This document shows, piece by piece, positions 1-7,892 of a stretch of DNA of 64,000 nucleotides. The notes beneath the pieces are model-generated. The model had not been told where the DNA came from. It did not search any database and saw only the letters and a program-made list of their open reading frames with translations. The DNA is from Arthrobacter sp. fls2-241-R2A-200 (lineage in GTDB: Bacteria > Actinomycetota > Actinomycetes > Actinomycetales > Micrococcaceae), in contig NZ_JARVRJ010000009.1 of the NCBI RefSeq assembly GCF_030209745.1, positions 248,001-312,000 of the forward strand. Direction: 5' to 3'. Numbering within the stretch: the stretch's first letter is position 1; every line of letters starts with the position of its first letter. A program made the position numbers and the translations under genes.

Positions 1-555
1 GCGGAGCTGAACGTGGACACCAGCCGCATCGTGCTCGCCGGGGATTCCGCCGGAGCGCAACTGGCCAGCCAGATGACCACGCTCACGGTGAACCCGGAGT
101 ACGCCGACCTCATGGGGATCAACCCTGCCCTTCAAAAGTCGGAGCTTGCTGCCACCATCCTGCATTGCGGTGTGTACGATCTGCGGGCCATGGCCCGCCT
201 CAGGGGCATCGTGGCCTGGGGTTTCAAGACTTCCCTGTGGGCCTACACCGGAACCAAGCACTGGTCCGCCGCCCATGCAGGGGTCACAATGTCCACCATT
301 GACTTTGTGACCCCCGATTTCCCGCCCACGTTCATCAGCGGCGGGAACGGCGACGGACTCACCCGGCTGCAGTCTGTGCCGTACAGCAACCGGCTAAAGG
401 ATGTTGGTGTTCCGGTGACGGAACTTTTTTGGCCCGCAACGTACCAGCCGGAACTGCCGCATGAGTACCAGTTCCACCTCAATTTCAGTGAGGCACGCGA
501 GGCGCGGGACAAGACGTTCGAGTTCCTGTCCACGTACACCGCGGGCCGGTCCTAG
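1..555 (+). CDS. alpha/beta hydrolase (esterase/lipase-like), 3' part only
   Basis: The open frame runs in from the left window edge and stops with TAG at 553-555, so only the C-terminal ~184 residues are seen. The nucleophile elbow GDSAGAQLA lies near the start of the visible part, as in hormone-sensitive-lipase-like (alpha/beta hydrolase fold-3) enzymes. GNGDGL and then LPHEYQFHL near the end are plausible Asp and His regions of the triad. Substrate cannot be told. The N-terminal half, including the oxyanion-hole HG motif, is outside the window. It converges with the permease gene on the other strand. Confidence 0.8.
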   Translation, partial: AELNVDTSRIVLAGDSAGAQLASQMTTLTVNPEYADLMGINPALQKSELAATILHCGVYDLRAMARLRGIVAWGFKTSLWAYTGTKHWSAAHAGVTMSTIDFVTPDFPPTFISGGNGDGLTRLQSVPYSNRLKDVGVPVTELFWPATYQPELPHEYQFHLNFSEAREARDKTFEFLSTYTAGRS

Positions 556-581
556 AACCGGCTAGAACCGGCTAGAACCGG
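552..581. repeat. 10-bp tandem repeat, three copies, at the hydrolase stop codon
   Basis: CTAGAACCGG occurs three times head to tail (552-561, 562-571, 572-581). The first copy contains the TAG stop of the hydrolase gene. The repeat sits between two convergent genes. No hairpin with a T-run is visible here. Confidence 0.85.
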
Positions 582-585
582 GCCC

Positions 586-2172
586 CTACCTCACGCTACT
601 GGGCGTTACCGGTTCCCTCTCGAGGGAAGCCCGCTGCGGAGGTGCCGTGGATGTGGCTGCATGCCCGGCGAGCACACCCGTCTGGTGCCGGAGCTTCAGC
701 CGGTACATCAGGACGCCGGTGAGGGCGACGGCAGCGACAAAGAGAACCCCGCCCCACTGCAGGTACCACTCGAACGGCGGAACGGAATTGTAGATTTCCG
801 GGCGTGGCCAGATGAGGTTCAGTGTCATGGCGGCGCCCCACAGGACCGCGAGGATGTTCACCGGCAGTCCCCACTTGCCCAAACTGAAGCCCGCTTCGGT
901 GCCGTCATTGGGCAGCGGCCACTTTTTGGCCAGGCGCCTGCGAAGCATAGGGACGGTTACCAGCAGGTAGGAGAGGTAAATCAGGACAATGCTGATGCTG
1001 GAGAGGATGGTGAAAATGGCGGGCTGGGAGACGTTCACGATCAGCGGGACGACGGCGATGATTCCGATCACGACGGCGGCGACCGTTGGGGTCTTCCGGA
1101 CGGGGTGCACCTTGCCCAAGTGACGGCTGAACGGAAGGTTGTTGTCCCGGGCCATCGCAAACATCATGCGGATGGCGGCGGCGTGGACTGCCAGCGTACA
1201 AACCACGACGGCCACCACGATGCACAGCAGGAACGCTTTGCCGAAGGGGCCGCCCAGCACGGAGAGCACCAGGTACTGCAGGCCGCCGTCGGCAGAGGCT
1301 ATCTTGGGATCGTTCAGGTTCGGGGCCGAGAGGAGTCCCGTGAGCAGGATCAGTCCGCCCAGCACAAAGGATGCTGTGACTGCCCGCAGGATGGCCTTGG
1401 GTGCCGTGCGCTTCGGGTCCTTTGTCTCTTCCCCGAGGGAGCTGGCGGTGTCAAAGCCGTACATCACGTAGCCCGATGCCATGGCACCGATGATGAACAC
1501 CCCGAAGAAGCCCAAGGGGTGGCCCGCCCCAAAACCCTTGGTCTCGAAGAGAACGCCGGGTCCGCGGACGATATGCCATGCGAGTGCGAGGGTAAGCAGC
1601 ACAGCGGCGACAAGTTCAACGAAGACGCCTACGCTGTTGATCTTGGTCATGAGCTTCACGCCGAAAGCGTTGATGAGGGTGGAGATGCCGATCATGATGC
1701 TCGCCAGCAACACCCCGTTGAGGGCAAAGTCCTCGGGACCCGTGCCGTCGCCGATGATCTGGAACCCAGACCAGATCTGGGGCAGGGTGAGCTGGAGGGC
1801 CAATGCCACGGAGCCCAGGGCCACAATTGAGGAAATCAACAACAGCCACCCGGCAAGCCAGGCGAAAGTGCCCGACGATAGCCTTTTGGCCCAGTTGTAC
1901 ACCGAGCCTGCCACGGGGTAACGCCCTGCCAGTTCAGCGAAGCACAAGGCCACCATCAGCTGCCCGACGAAGACAATGGGCCATGACCAGGCGTACGCCG
2001 GGCCAGCCATGGCGAAACCGAAATAGAACAGTTGAAAAACGCCCGTAAGGATGGAGATGTAGCTGACTCCGGCGGCGAAGCTGGCGAACTTGCCGATGCT
2101 TCGGTCCAGGGTCTGGGCATAACCGAACTGGTCCATGCCGCTTGAATCGGCACTCTTGCTGGGTTCTGTCAA
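586..2172 (-). CDS. APC-superfamily amino acid/amine permease
   Basis: A ~528-residue polytopic membrane protein of the amino acid-polyamine-organocation family, with about 12 hydrophobic segments. It contains an early GVFQLFYFGFAMAGPAYAW-like segment and the loop GFDTASSLGEETKDPKRTAP typical of APC permeases. The start is taken as TTG at 2172-2170: it has AGGAG five bases upstream, whereas the longer frame to 2256 has no ribosome site and begins with low-complexity sequence. It is the last gene of the minus-strand bet region, behind a hairpin after betB. From context it may import choline, ethanolamine or another amine; that is inference, and the substrate is not readable. Confidence 0.85.
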   Translation of the reverse strand: MTEPSKSADSSGMDQFGYAQTLDRSIGKFASFAAGVSYISILTGVFQLFYFGFAMAGPAYAWSWPIVFVGQLMVALCFAELAGRYPVAGSVYNWAKRLSSGTFAWLAGWLLLISSIVALGSVALALQLTLPQIWSGFQIIGDGTGPEDFALNGVLLASIMIGISTLINAFGVKLMTKINSVGVFVELVAAVLLTLALAWHIVRGPGVLFETKGFGAGHPLGFFGVFIIGAMASGYVMYGFDTASSLGEETKDPKRTAPKAILRAVTASFVLGGLILLTGLLSAPNLNDPKIASADGGLQYLVLSVLGGPFGKAFLLCIVVAVVVCTLAVHAAAIRMMFAMARDNNLPFSRHLGKVHPVRKTPTVAAVVIGIIAVVPLIVNVSQPAIFTILSSISIVLIYLSYLLVTVPMLRRRLAKKWPLPNDGTEAGFSLGKWGLPVNILAVLWGAAMTLNLIWPRPEIYNSVPPFEWYLQWGGVLFVAAVALTGVLMYRLKLRHQTGVLAGHAATSTAPPQRASLEREPVTPSSVR

Positions 2173-2237
2173 TGGAACTCCTAAGTCAGAAAAGCACGAT
2201 GGCGGTGGTTTGCGGCCGCTTTGGACGCAGATGAACC

Positions 2238-2278
2238 AAGCGACCGGGCGCCGCACCTTTGCGGCCGCCCGGTCGCTT
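2238..2278 (-). terminator. hairpin downstream of betB
   Basis: The inverted repeat AAGCGACCGGGCG / CGCCCGGTCGCTT has further pairing inside (CCGC/GCGG) and one bulged base. It lies 16 bases past the betB stop and upstream of the permease start. The T-run is weak, so it may attenuate rather than fully stop transcription into the permease. Confidence 0.65.
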
Positions 2279-2293
2279 TGCCATTGCTGGTGC

Positions 2294-3853
2294 TTAGTTG
2301 GTTGTGCCCTGCCCTGTTTCGTTCACAACCGGAGCTGCGCCGAACCAGCCGCTGGGCGCCGGCTGGATGTTCTGCCAGATGTGCTTTGCCTCGCGGTACT
2401 CGTTGAGGCCCGCCCGGCCGAGTTCACGGCCGATCCCGGACTTCCCGAAGCCGCCCCACTCAGCCTGGGGTACGTATGGGTGGTAGTCGTTGATCCACAC
2501 GGTCCCGTGCCGGAGGGCGCCAGCCACGCGTTGCGCTTTCGAGGCGTCCGATGTCCAGACGGCGCCGGCCAAGCCGTACTCCGTATCGTTGGCGATTTCG
2601 ATGGCCTGATCCTCGGTCCGGAACGTCTCGATGGTCAGCACCGGGCCGAACGACTCCTCGCGCAATACGCTCATGCCGGAGCGGCAGTTGCCGAGCACGG
2701 TGGGCGGGTAGAAGTAACCGTCCGCCAGCGGGCCCTCGTCAGGGATGTAGCCGCCACAGAGGAGCTCGGCGCCTTCCGCGATCCCGGCCTGCACGTAGGC
2801 GTGGACCTGGTCCCGGTGCTTGGCCGATATGAGGGGCCCGGTCTCGGCGTCGGGATCGAACGGCCCGCCCATCCGGATCTTTTTGGCCCGTTCCACGATC
2901 TCGGCCACAAAGCGATCTGCAATCGACTCCTCGACGACCAGCCGCGCCCCTGCCGAGCAGACCTGCCCGGAGTGCAGGAAAACGGCAGTCAGGGCGTTGT
3001 CGACGGCGGCGTCCCAGTCCGCGTCCGCGAAGACGACGTTCGGGTTCTTCCCGCCGAGTTCGAAAGCGACGCTCTTCACTGTCTCCGCGGCCGCGGCCAT
3101 GATGGTCTGGCCTGTGGCCAGGCTTCCGGTCAGTGAGACGAGGTCGACGCGCGGATCGGAGCTGAGTGGGCCGCCCACCCTCGAGCCTGGTCCCGTGACC
3201 AGATTAGCGACGCCGGCAGGGACGCCTGCCTCTTCGAGGGTTTCCATGAGCAGGATCGAAGTCGAGGGCGTGAGCTCGCTGGGCTTGAGAACGAACGAGT
3301 TTCCGGCAACGAGTGCTGGCGCCACCTTCCATGCAGCCTGCAGGAGCGGGTAGTTCCAAGGTGCGATGAGGGCACAGACGCCGAGCGGCTCGTAGACCAC
3401 GCGGCTGATGGCGTTGGGCCGGCCCGTGTCGATCACCCGGCCGGCGTCGAGGCCTGCGATTTTGCCGTAGTAGCGGAAACACGCAGCAATGTCGTCCATG
3501 TCGTACTCGGCCTCGACGAGGCGTTTGCCGGTGTCGAGCGCCTCGGCCCGGGCGTAGGCCGCCTTGTCCCGCTCAAGCAGGTCCGCCACGCGAAGCAGCA
3601 CCATACCGCGCTCGATATCTGTGAGCCTGCGCCACGGACCACTATCGAACGTTGCCCGTGCACTGGCGATTGCCCGCTTGGCATCCTCGGCCGTGGACGA
3701 TGCGACAACCGCCACTTCCTGGCCGTCTGCCGGGCACCGAACGGAAGTGGTGCCGCCGTCGGATGCCTGCTGCCAGGCTCCGTCGATGTAGAGGCCCTTG
3801 ACGGGATCTGCCGATTTCCCGGCACGATGGACTTGCTCAGCCGTGGCAGTCAT
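2294..3853 (-). CDS. betB: betaine-aldehyde dehydrogenase
   Basis: NAD(P)-dependent aldehyde dehydrogenase of 519 residues that oxidises betaine aldehyde to glycine betaine in the cytosol. It has the full family pattern: APWNYP near 164, the nucleotide-binding LTGS near 241, catalytic Glu265 in ELGGK and catalytic Cys299 in GQVCSAG. The bet assignment rests on the adjacent choline dehydrogenase and BetI-like regulator. The chosen ATG (3853) has AAGGAG six bases upstream. An ATG eight codons earlier (3877) is possible and would lie three bases after the betA stop. It is co-transcribed with betA. Confidence 0.9.
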   Translation of the reverse strand: MTATAEQVHRAGKSADPVKGLYIDGAWQQASDGGTTSVRCPADGQEVAVVASSTAEDAKRAIASARATFDSGPWRRLTDIERGMVLLRVADLLERDKAAYARAEALDTGKRLVEAEYDMDDIAACFRYYGKIAGLDAGRVIDTGRPNAISRVVYEPLGVCALIAPWNYPLLQAAWKVAPALVAGNSFVLKPSELTPSTSILLMETLEEAGVPAGVANLVTGPGSRVGGPLSSDPRVDLVSLTGSLATGQTIMAAAAETVKSVAFELGGKNPNVVFADADWDAAVDNALTAVFLHSGQVCSAGARLVVEESIADRFVAEIVERAKKIRMGGPFDPDAETGPLISAKHRDQVHAYVQAGIAEGAELLCGGYIPDEGPLADGYFYPPTVLGNCRSGMSVLREESFGPVLTIETFRTEDQAIEIANDTEYGLAGAVWTSDASKAQRVAGALRHGTVWINDYHPYVPQAEWGGFGKSGIGRELGRAGLNEYREAKHIWQNIQPAPSGWFGAAPVVNETGQGTTN

Positions 3854-3880
3854 TGTCTCTCCTTGTTGTGTTTCCATGCA

Positions 3881-5590
3881 TCATTCCTTGCCCCTGGCCG
3901 CAGCGGCGGGATCGCCGTTCCGCTCAAGCGGGCTGACGCCGTGCCGGTAGAACTCCGCGTGCTGCGGCGCCAAAGGTGCCTTGCCGGCGATCAGGTCGGC
4001 AGCCTTTTCCGCGAGCATCATGACGGGCGCGTAGATGTTGCCGTTCGTAACGTACGGCATGGCGGAGGCGTCCACCACGCGGAGGCCCGTGGTGCCGTGC
4101 ACGGTCATGTCAAGCGGGTTCACTACCGCCATCGGATCCGAATCGGGGCCCATCTTGGCTGTGCAGGACGGGTGGAGTGCTGTTTCAGCGTCGCGGGCAA
4201 CCCAGTCGAGGATCTCTGCGTCCGTCTGCACCGCCCGGCCCGGAGACAGCTCACCGCCGTTGTAGGGGGCCATGGCGGACTGGCCCAGGATGTCACGGGC
4301 CACGCGAACGGCCTCAACCCATTCGCGGCGGTCCTGGTCCGTTGAGAGATAGTTGAACACCATGGATGGGTGCACTGTGGGATCGGTGGACTTGATCTTG
4401 AGGCTGCCGCGGGCGTCGGAGTACATGGGGCCGATGTGCACCTGGTAGCCGTGTTTGGCGTCGGCCTTCTGGCCGTCGTAGCGCACTGCGACCGGGAGGA
4501 AATGGAACATCAGGTTCGGGTACGCAACATCCTCGTTGGAGCGGACGAAGCCGCCGCCCTCGAAGTGGTTGGTAGCTGCTGGTCCCTTCCGGCCCAGCAG
4601 CCACTGGAGCCCGATCAGCGGGTAGCGCCACAGGTCAAGGTTGGGCTGCATGGAGACCGGCTGGGTGCAGGCGTGCTGGATGTAGACCTCAAGGTGGTCT
4701 TGGAGGTTCTCGCCGACGCCGGGCAGGTTGACCACGGAGTTGATGCCCAAGGAGTTCAGGTGGGTAGCGTCTCCAACGCCGGAGAGCTGGAGGAGCTGTG
4801 GTGTGTTGATGGCGCCGCCTGCGAGGATCACTTCGCCTGCGTTCACGTGATGGGTCTTGCCGTTACGGCGGTACGTGACGCCGGTTGCCACGTTGCCCGA
4901 GAAGTTGACCTTGGTGACCAGAGCCCGGGTCAGGACGGTCAAGTTGTCCCGGCCGAAGTTAGGCCGGAGGTACGCGCGGGACGCTGAGAGCCGCTGACCC
5001 TTATGGACATTGCGGTCAAATGCCGCGAAGCCTTCCTGGCGGTAACCGTTGACGTCATCGGTCAGCGGGTACCCGGCTTCCTGAGCGGCGCCAAAGAAGG
5101 CCTGGAACAGGGGGTTCGTGGCCGGACCGCGTTCAAGCACGAGGGGCCCGGAGTGCCCGCGCAGTTCATCGTCCGGGTCCGCGGCGGTGGCGTTTTCCAT
5201 CCTGTTGAAGTACGGCAAGCAATGCGCGAAGTCCCAGGTTTCCATCCCGGCGTCTGCTCCCCAGCGTTCGTAGTCCAGGGGGTTACCGCGCTGGAAAATC
5301 ATGCCGTTGATGGAGCTGGAGCCGCCCAGTACCTTGCCGCGTGCGTGTGCCACACGCCGGCCGCCCATGTGAGGCTCGGGGTCCGACTGGTAGCGCCAGT
5401 CGTACAAGGGATTCCCGCTGGGAAAGGTGAGCGCGGCGGGCATCTGGATGAACAGGTCCCAGGGGTAGTCACTCCGCCCGGCTTCCAGGACAAGGACGCT
5501 GCTGTGGCCTCCCTCGCTCAGGCGGCTGGCGAGAACCGACCCCGCGCTTCCACCACCGACGATGACGTAGTCGTAATTGTTTTTTGTCAT
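3881..5590 (-). CDS. betA: choline dehydrogenase (GMC oxidoreductase)
   Basis: FAD-dependent GMC oxidoreductase of 569 residues that oxidises choline to betaine aldehyde. The N-terminus has the dinucleotide fold [16 protein letters not shown] (residues ~9-24). The GMC signature region [15 protein letters not shown] follows near residue 90, and the C-terminal active-site His lies in [11 protein letters not shown] (His ~473). Start ATG 5590 is chosen because AAGGAGAG precedes it by eight bases; the longer frame upstream to 5731 overlaps the operator region and has no family similarity. It is immediately followed by betB. Some close GMC enzymes use other alcohols, so choline specificity is inferred from betB, betI and the nearby betaine importer. 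Confidence 0.9.
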   Translation of the reverse strand: MTKNNYDYVIVGGGSAGSVLASRLSEGGHSSVLVLEAGRSDYPWDLFIQMPAALTFPSGNPLYDWRYQSDPEPHMGGRRVAHARGKVLGGSSSINGMIFQRGNPLDYERWGADAGMETWDFAHCLPYFNRMENATAADPDDELRGHSGPLVLERGPATNPLFQAFFGAAQEAGYPLTDDVNGYRQEGFAAFDRNVHKGQRLSASRAYLRPNFGRDNLTVLTRALVTKVNFSGNVATGVTYRRNGKTHHVNAGEVILAGGAINTPQLLQLSGVGDATHLNSLGINSVVNLPGVGENLQDHLEVYIQHACTQPVSMQPNLDLWRYPLIGLQWLLGRKGPAATNHFEGGGFVRSNEDVAYPNLMFHFLPVAVRYDGQKADAKHGYQVHIGPMYSDARGSLKIKSTDPTVHPSMVFNYLSTDQDRREWVEAVRVARDILGQSAMAPYNGGELSPGRAVQTDAEILDWVARDAETALHPSCTAKMGPDSDPMAVVNPLDMTVHGTTGLRVVDASAMPYVTNGNIYAPVMMLAEKAADLIAGKAPLAPQHAEFYRHGVSPLERNGDPAAAARGKE

Positions 5591-5741
5591 GCTGCAAACT
5601 CTCCTTCTGCCTGGCGCAGATCTTCCGCCCCAAGGGCGGTGATCCTGCTTCCGGAAACTGGCGGTACACCGTGACGCGACGGAGAACCCGCAAGGCGTCC
5701 CTGGTGTGGTCCAGGTCATACCGATGAACACTAAAGCAATT

Positions 5742-5779
5742 TGGACAAGTGTTCAATAGTGTTGCTGGACAACTGTTCA
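5742..5779. promoter_or_regulatory. paired operator-like boxes upstream of betA
   Basis: Two nearly identical 14-mers, TGGACAAGTGTTCA (5742-5755) and TGGACAACTGTTCA (5766-5779), lie 24 bp apart in the 219-bp gap between betI and betA. Each is an imperfect palindrome (GGACA..TGTTC). A partial third half, TGAACACT, is at 5724. The position and form suit a TetR-type repressor such as the adjacent BetI; the binding itself is inference. Confidence 0.6.
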
Positions 5780-5809
5780 GAAAAGTTTGTTCGTTACGCG
5801 TGTGTGCCG

Positions 5810-6403
5810 CTAGGCAGCAAAGGCGATCTCCTCGGTGCGGGCGATGCTTCTTTGGATGGAGGCCTGGTCCACGCCCAGGAGCGCAGTCAGCCACATCCCG
5901 TTTTGCACCACAACAATGTCATTCGCCCGCACCTTGCATTCATCACTGGAAAGTTCAGGTTTGGCATTACCAATCAGCGTCGCGAGCCCTTCGAGGTACC
6001 TCTCGAAGGCCGCCGCATTAATCAGCGCAAACTCTTCATGGGCCTGCGCGAGTGCCCAGAGGTGGAGACGCAGAGACAGGTGCTCGGTGGTGAGGAATTC
6101 CGGGTCCGCAACGCGGCGAAGAGCCTTCTGGAGCTGCCCGTCGGGTGGCGACGCCGGATCGGTTGCGACCAGCTTGGCATCGCGCTCGTCAATCTGGTGC
6201 AAGGCCGCACGGATCAGGCTCATCTTGTCCTCGAAGTAATAATTCACGAGGCCGAGGGCGACGCCGGCTTCCCGGGCCACCGCGCGCATATTGACACCTG
6301 AGATGCCGTGAAGCGACAGCAAATCCAATGCCGCTTGGAGAATGCGCGCCTGCCTGTCGATCCGTTTGCCCTGTTGGTCCGACTTCAAAGTGCGTGTAAT
6401 CAC
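5810..6403 (-). CDS. betI: TetR-family regulator, BetI-like
   Basis: A 197-residue TetR repressor. The helix-turn-helix spans residues ~18-65 (ILQAALDLLSLHGISGVNMR, then VAREAGVALGLVNYYFEDK), followed by an alpha-helical ligand-binding domain. In BetI proteins choline is the inducer and the targets are the bet genes. Here it lies directly upstream of betA on the same strand, and paired palindromic boxes lie between the two genes. The start is GTG at 6403 with only a weak ribosome site. An inverted repeat GGCCAGAATATGGCC (6406-6420) sits immediately upstream and may be an autoregulatory site. BetI is inferred from context; the TetR call is firm. Confidence 0.8.
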   Translation of the reverse strand: MITRTLKSDQQGKRIDRQARILQAALDLLSLHGISGVNMRAVAREAGVALGLVNYYFEDKMSLIRAALHQIDERDAKLVATDPASPPDGQLQKALRRVADPEFLTTEHLSLRLHLWALAQAHEEFALINAAAFERYLEGLATLIGNAKPELSSDECKVRANDIVVVQNGMWLTALLGVDQASIQRSIARTEEIAFAA

Positions 6404-6857
6404 TCGGCCAGAATATGGCCAAAGTCACCCCTGTGCATCACGATGACCCCGGGGCGGGGCAAGGGGTGCCTGCTCAGCGCCCCTATATGACGTCACAAAA
6501 GCGCTCCACCGGCCTCACTTCGACGCGGCGGCAGGGGCTTCCCCAGATGGGGCGCGGAAGGGGTGCCAAAGGGCTCCTTAGTACAGTTTTAATCCTTGAC
6601 AAAGGGAGTGGCATAGATCACTCTGTTCCGTATGGTGATCCGCGTTGATGATGACACAACCAGCAGGACCGGTTGAGCTCGTTAGTTGGAGGAGGTTCAC
6701 CTCTTCCATATCGCCTGCCCGCTGAAGGTATTTATTCCCGAGATGCCGTCCGTCCCGACACGTCACACCGATCCCCGTCTTCCACACAGAGGATGGCGAG
6801 CTGGCAATACACCGTTCCCGCCCCGCCATCAGTTCGAGCCTCCACAGGAGTACAGCA
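6404..6857. other. 454-bp divergent intergenic region, betI / proV
   Basis: I see no convincing gene here. It contains the palindrome GGCCAGAATATGGCC next to betI (6406-6420) and a TTGACA -35-like hexamer (6596-6601) facing proV. It also has a CRP-like site with one mismatch, GTGGCATAGATCAC (6608-6621), and a short inverted repeat GGAGGAGGT/ACCTCTTCC (6688-6707). The last could be a leader hairpin. The proV leader would be more than 200 bases long, which leaves room for post-transcriptional control. I could not match it to a known riboswitch. Confidence 0.5.
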
Positions 6858-7892
6858 ATGAACAGCCCCGACATCTCAGTGCGCAACCTCTGGAAGGTCT
6901 TCGGACCCGGGGGCGAGAAGATCCCCAATAATCCAGAGCTCTCGGCCCTCAACTCAGCGGAGTTACTGGCGCGCACGGGATGCGTGGCAGCAGTCCGCAA
7001 CCTGAGCTTCGACGTCGCCAAGGGCGAAGTCTTTGTGGTCATGGGGCTTTCAGGATCCGGTAAATCCACCCTGATCCGCTGCCTGACGCGGCTGATTGAA
7101 CCCACCTCGGGGGAGGTCTTGGTGGACGGAAAGGACGTCCTGCAGGCAGGCATCGCCGAACTGCGCGAACTTCGCCGGAGGAAGATGTCGATGGTGTTCC
7201 AGCACTTCGGTCTCCTCCCGCACCGCACCGTGCTGGATAACGTCTCCTACGGGCTGCAGATCCGGGGCGCAGCCAAGAACGAACGTTACGCCAGGGCGCG
7301 GGAAATCATCGAGTTGGTTGGCCTGAAAGGCTACGAACGGCACTATCCGGACCAGTTGTCCGGTGGAATGCAGCAACGCGTCGGCCTAGGTAGGGCCTTG
7401 GCCGGTGACCCGGACACCATCCTCTTCGACGAACCCTTCTCCGCCCTGGATCCGCTCATTCGCCGGGACATGCAGGCGGAAGTCATCCGGCTCCACAAGG
7501 AGATGGGCAAGACCATGGTCTTCGTGACCCACGACCTCTCCGAGGCACTCAAGCTCGGAGACCGCATTCTCATCATGCGCAACGGTGAGACGGTCCAGTG
7601 CGGCACGGGAGATGAGCTCGTGGGGTCCCCGGTGGACAAGTACATCGAGGACTTCGTCTCCGAAGTCCCGCGCGCGGACGTGCTGACCCTGAAATGGATC
7701 ACCCGGCCCGTCGCACCCGGAACGCCAGGAGACGCGCCGGTCCTTAGTTCCAGGACGGTCATCCGGGATGCCATATCCGCCGTGATGCGCTCCTCCTGCC
7801 CCGTCCTCGTGGAGGATGCCGGCAAGATCACCGGCCAAATCGACCGCGACAGCATCCTGTCGGTGCTGCAGCCCGTGGAAGCAGCGGCCTAA
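6858..7892 (+). CDS. proV: glycine betaine/proline ABC importer, ATP-binding protein
   Basis: 344-residue ATPase of the osmoprotectant (OpuA/ProU) importer class. Walker A is GLSGSGKST (63-71), the Q-loop is [10 protein letters not shown] (~113-122), the signature is LSGGMQQ (167-173) and Walker B with catalytic Glu is ILFDEP (188-193). The linker before Walker A ([18 protein letters not shown]) is typical of the ProV/OpuAA subfamily. A ~100-residue C-terminal extension looks like a single CBS-type regulatory domain. AGGAG lies seven bases before the ATG. The stop overlaps the next start in TAATG, indicating translational coupling to the permease. Confidence 0.92.
   Translation: MNSPDISVRNLWKVFGPGGEKIPNNPELSALNSAELLARTGCVAAVRNLSFDVAKGEVFVVMGLSGSGKSTLIRCLTRLIEPTSGEVLVDGKDVLQAGIAELRELRRRKMSMVFQHFGLLPHRTVLDNVSYGLQIRGAAKNERYARAREIIELVGLKGYERHYPDQLSGGMQQRVGLGRALAGDPDTILFDEPFSALDPLIRRDMQAEVIRLHKEMGKTMVFVTHDLSEALKLGDRILIMRNGETVQCGTGDELVGSPVDKYIEDFVSEVPRADVLTLKWITRPVAPGTPGDAPVLSSRTVIRDAISAVMRSSCPVLVEDAGKITGQIDRDSILSVLQPVEAAA

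Noticed and set aside
661..1830. Long 389-residue open frame on the plus strand opposite the APC permease
   Set aside because: Its product is Gly/Asp/His/Gln-rich with no family pattern, and the opposite strand encodes a clear 12-helix permease. It is a mirror of high-GC codon use.
6673..6931. Small plus-strand frames in the proV leader
   Set aside because: They overlap each other and the proV start, lack family features, and the region is better read as a leader.
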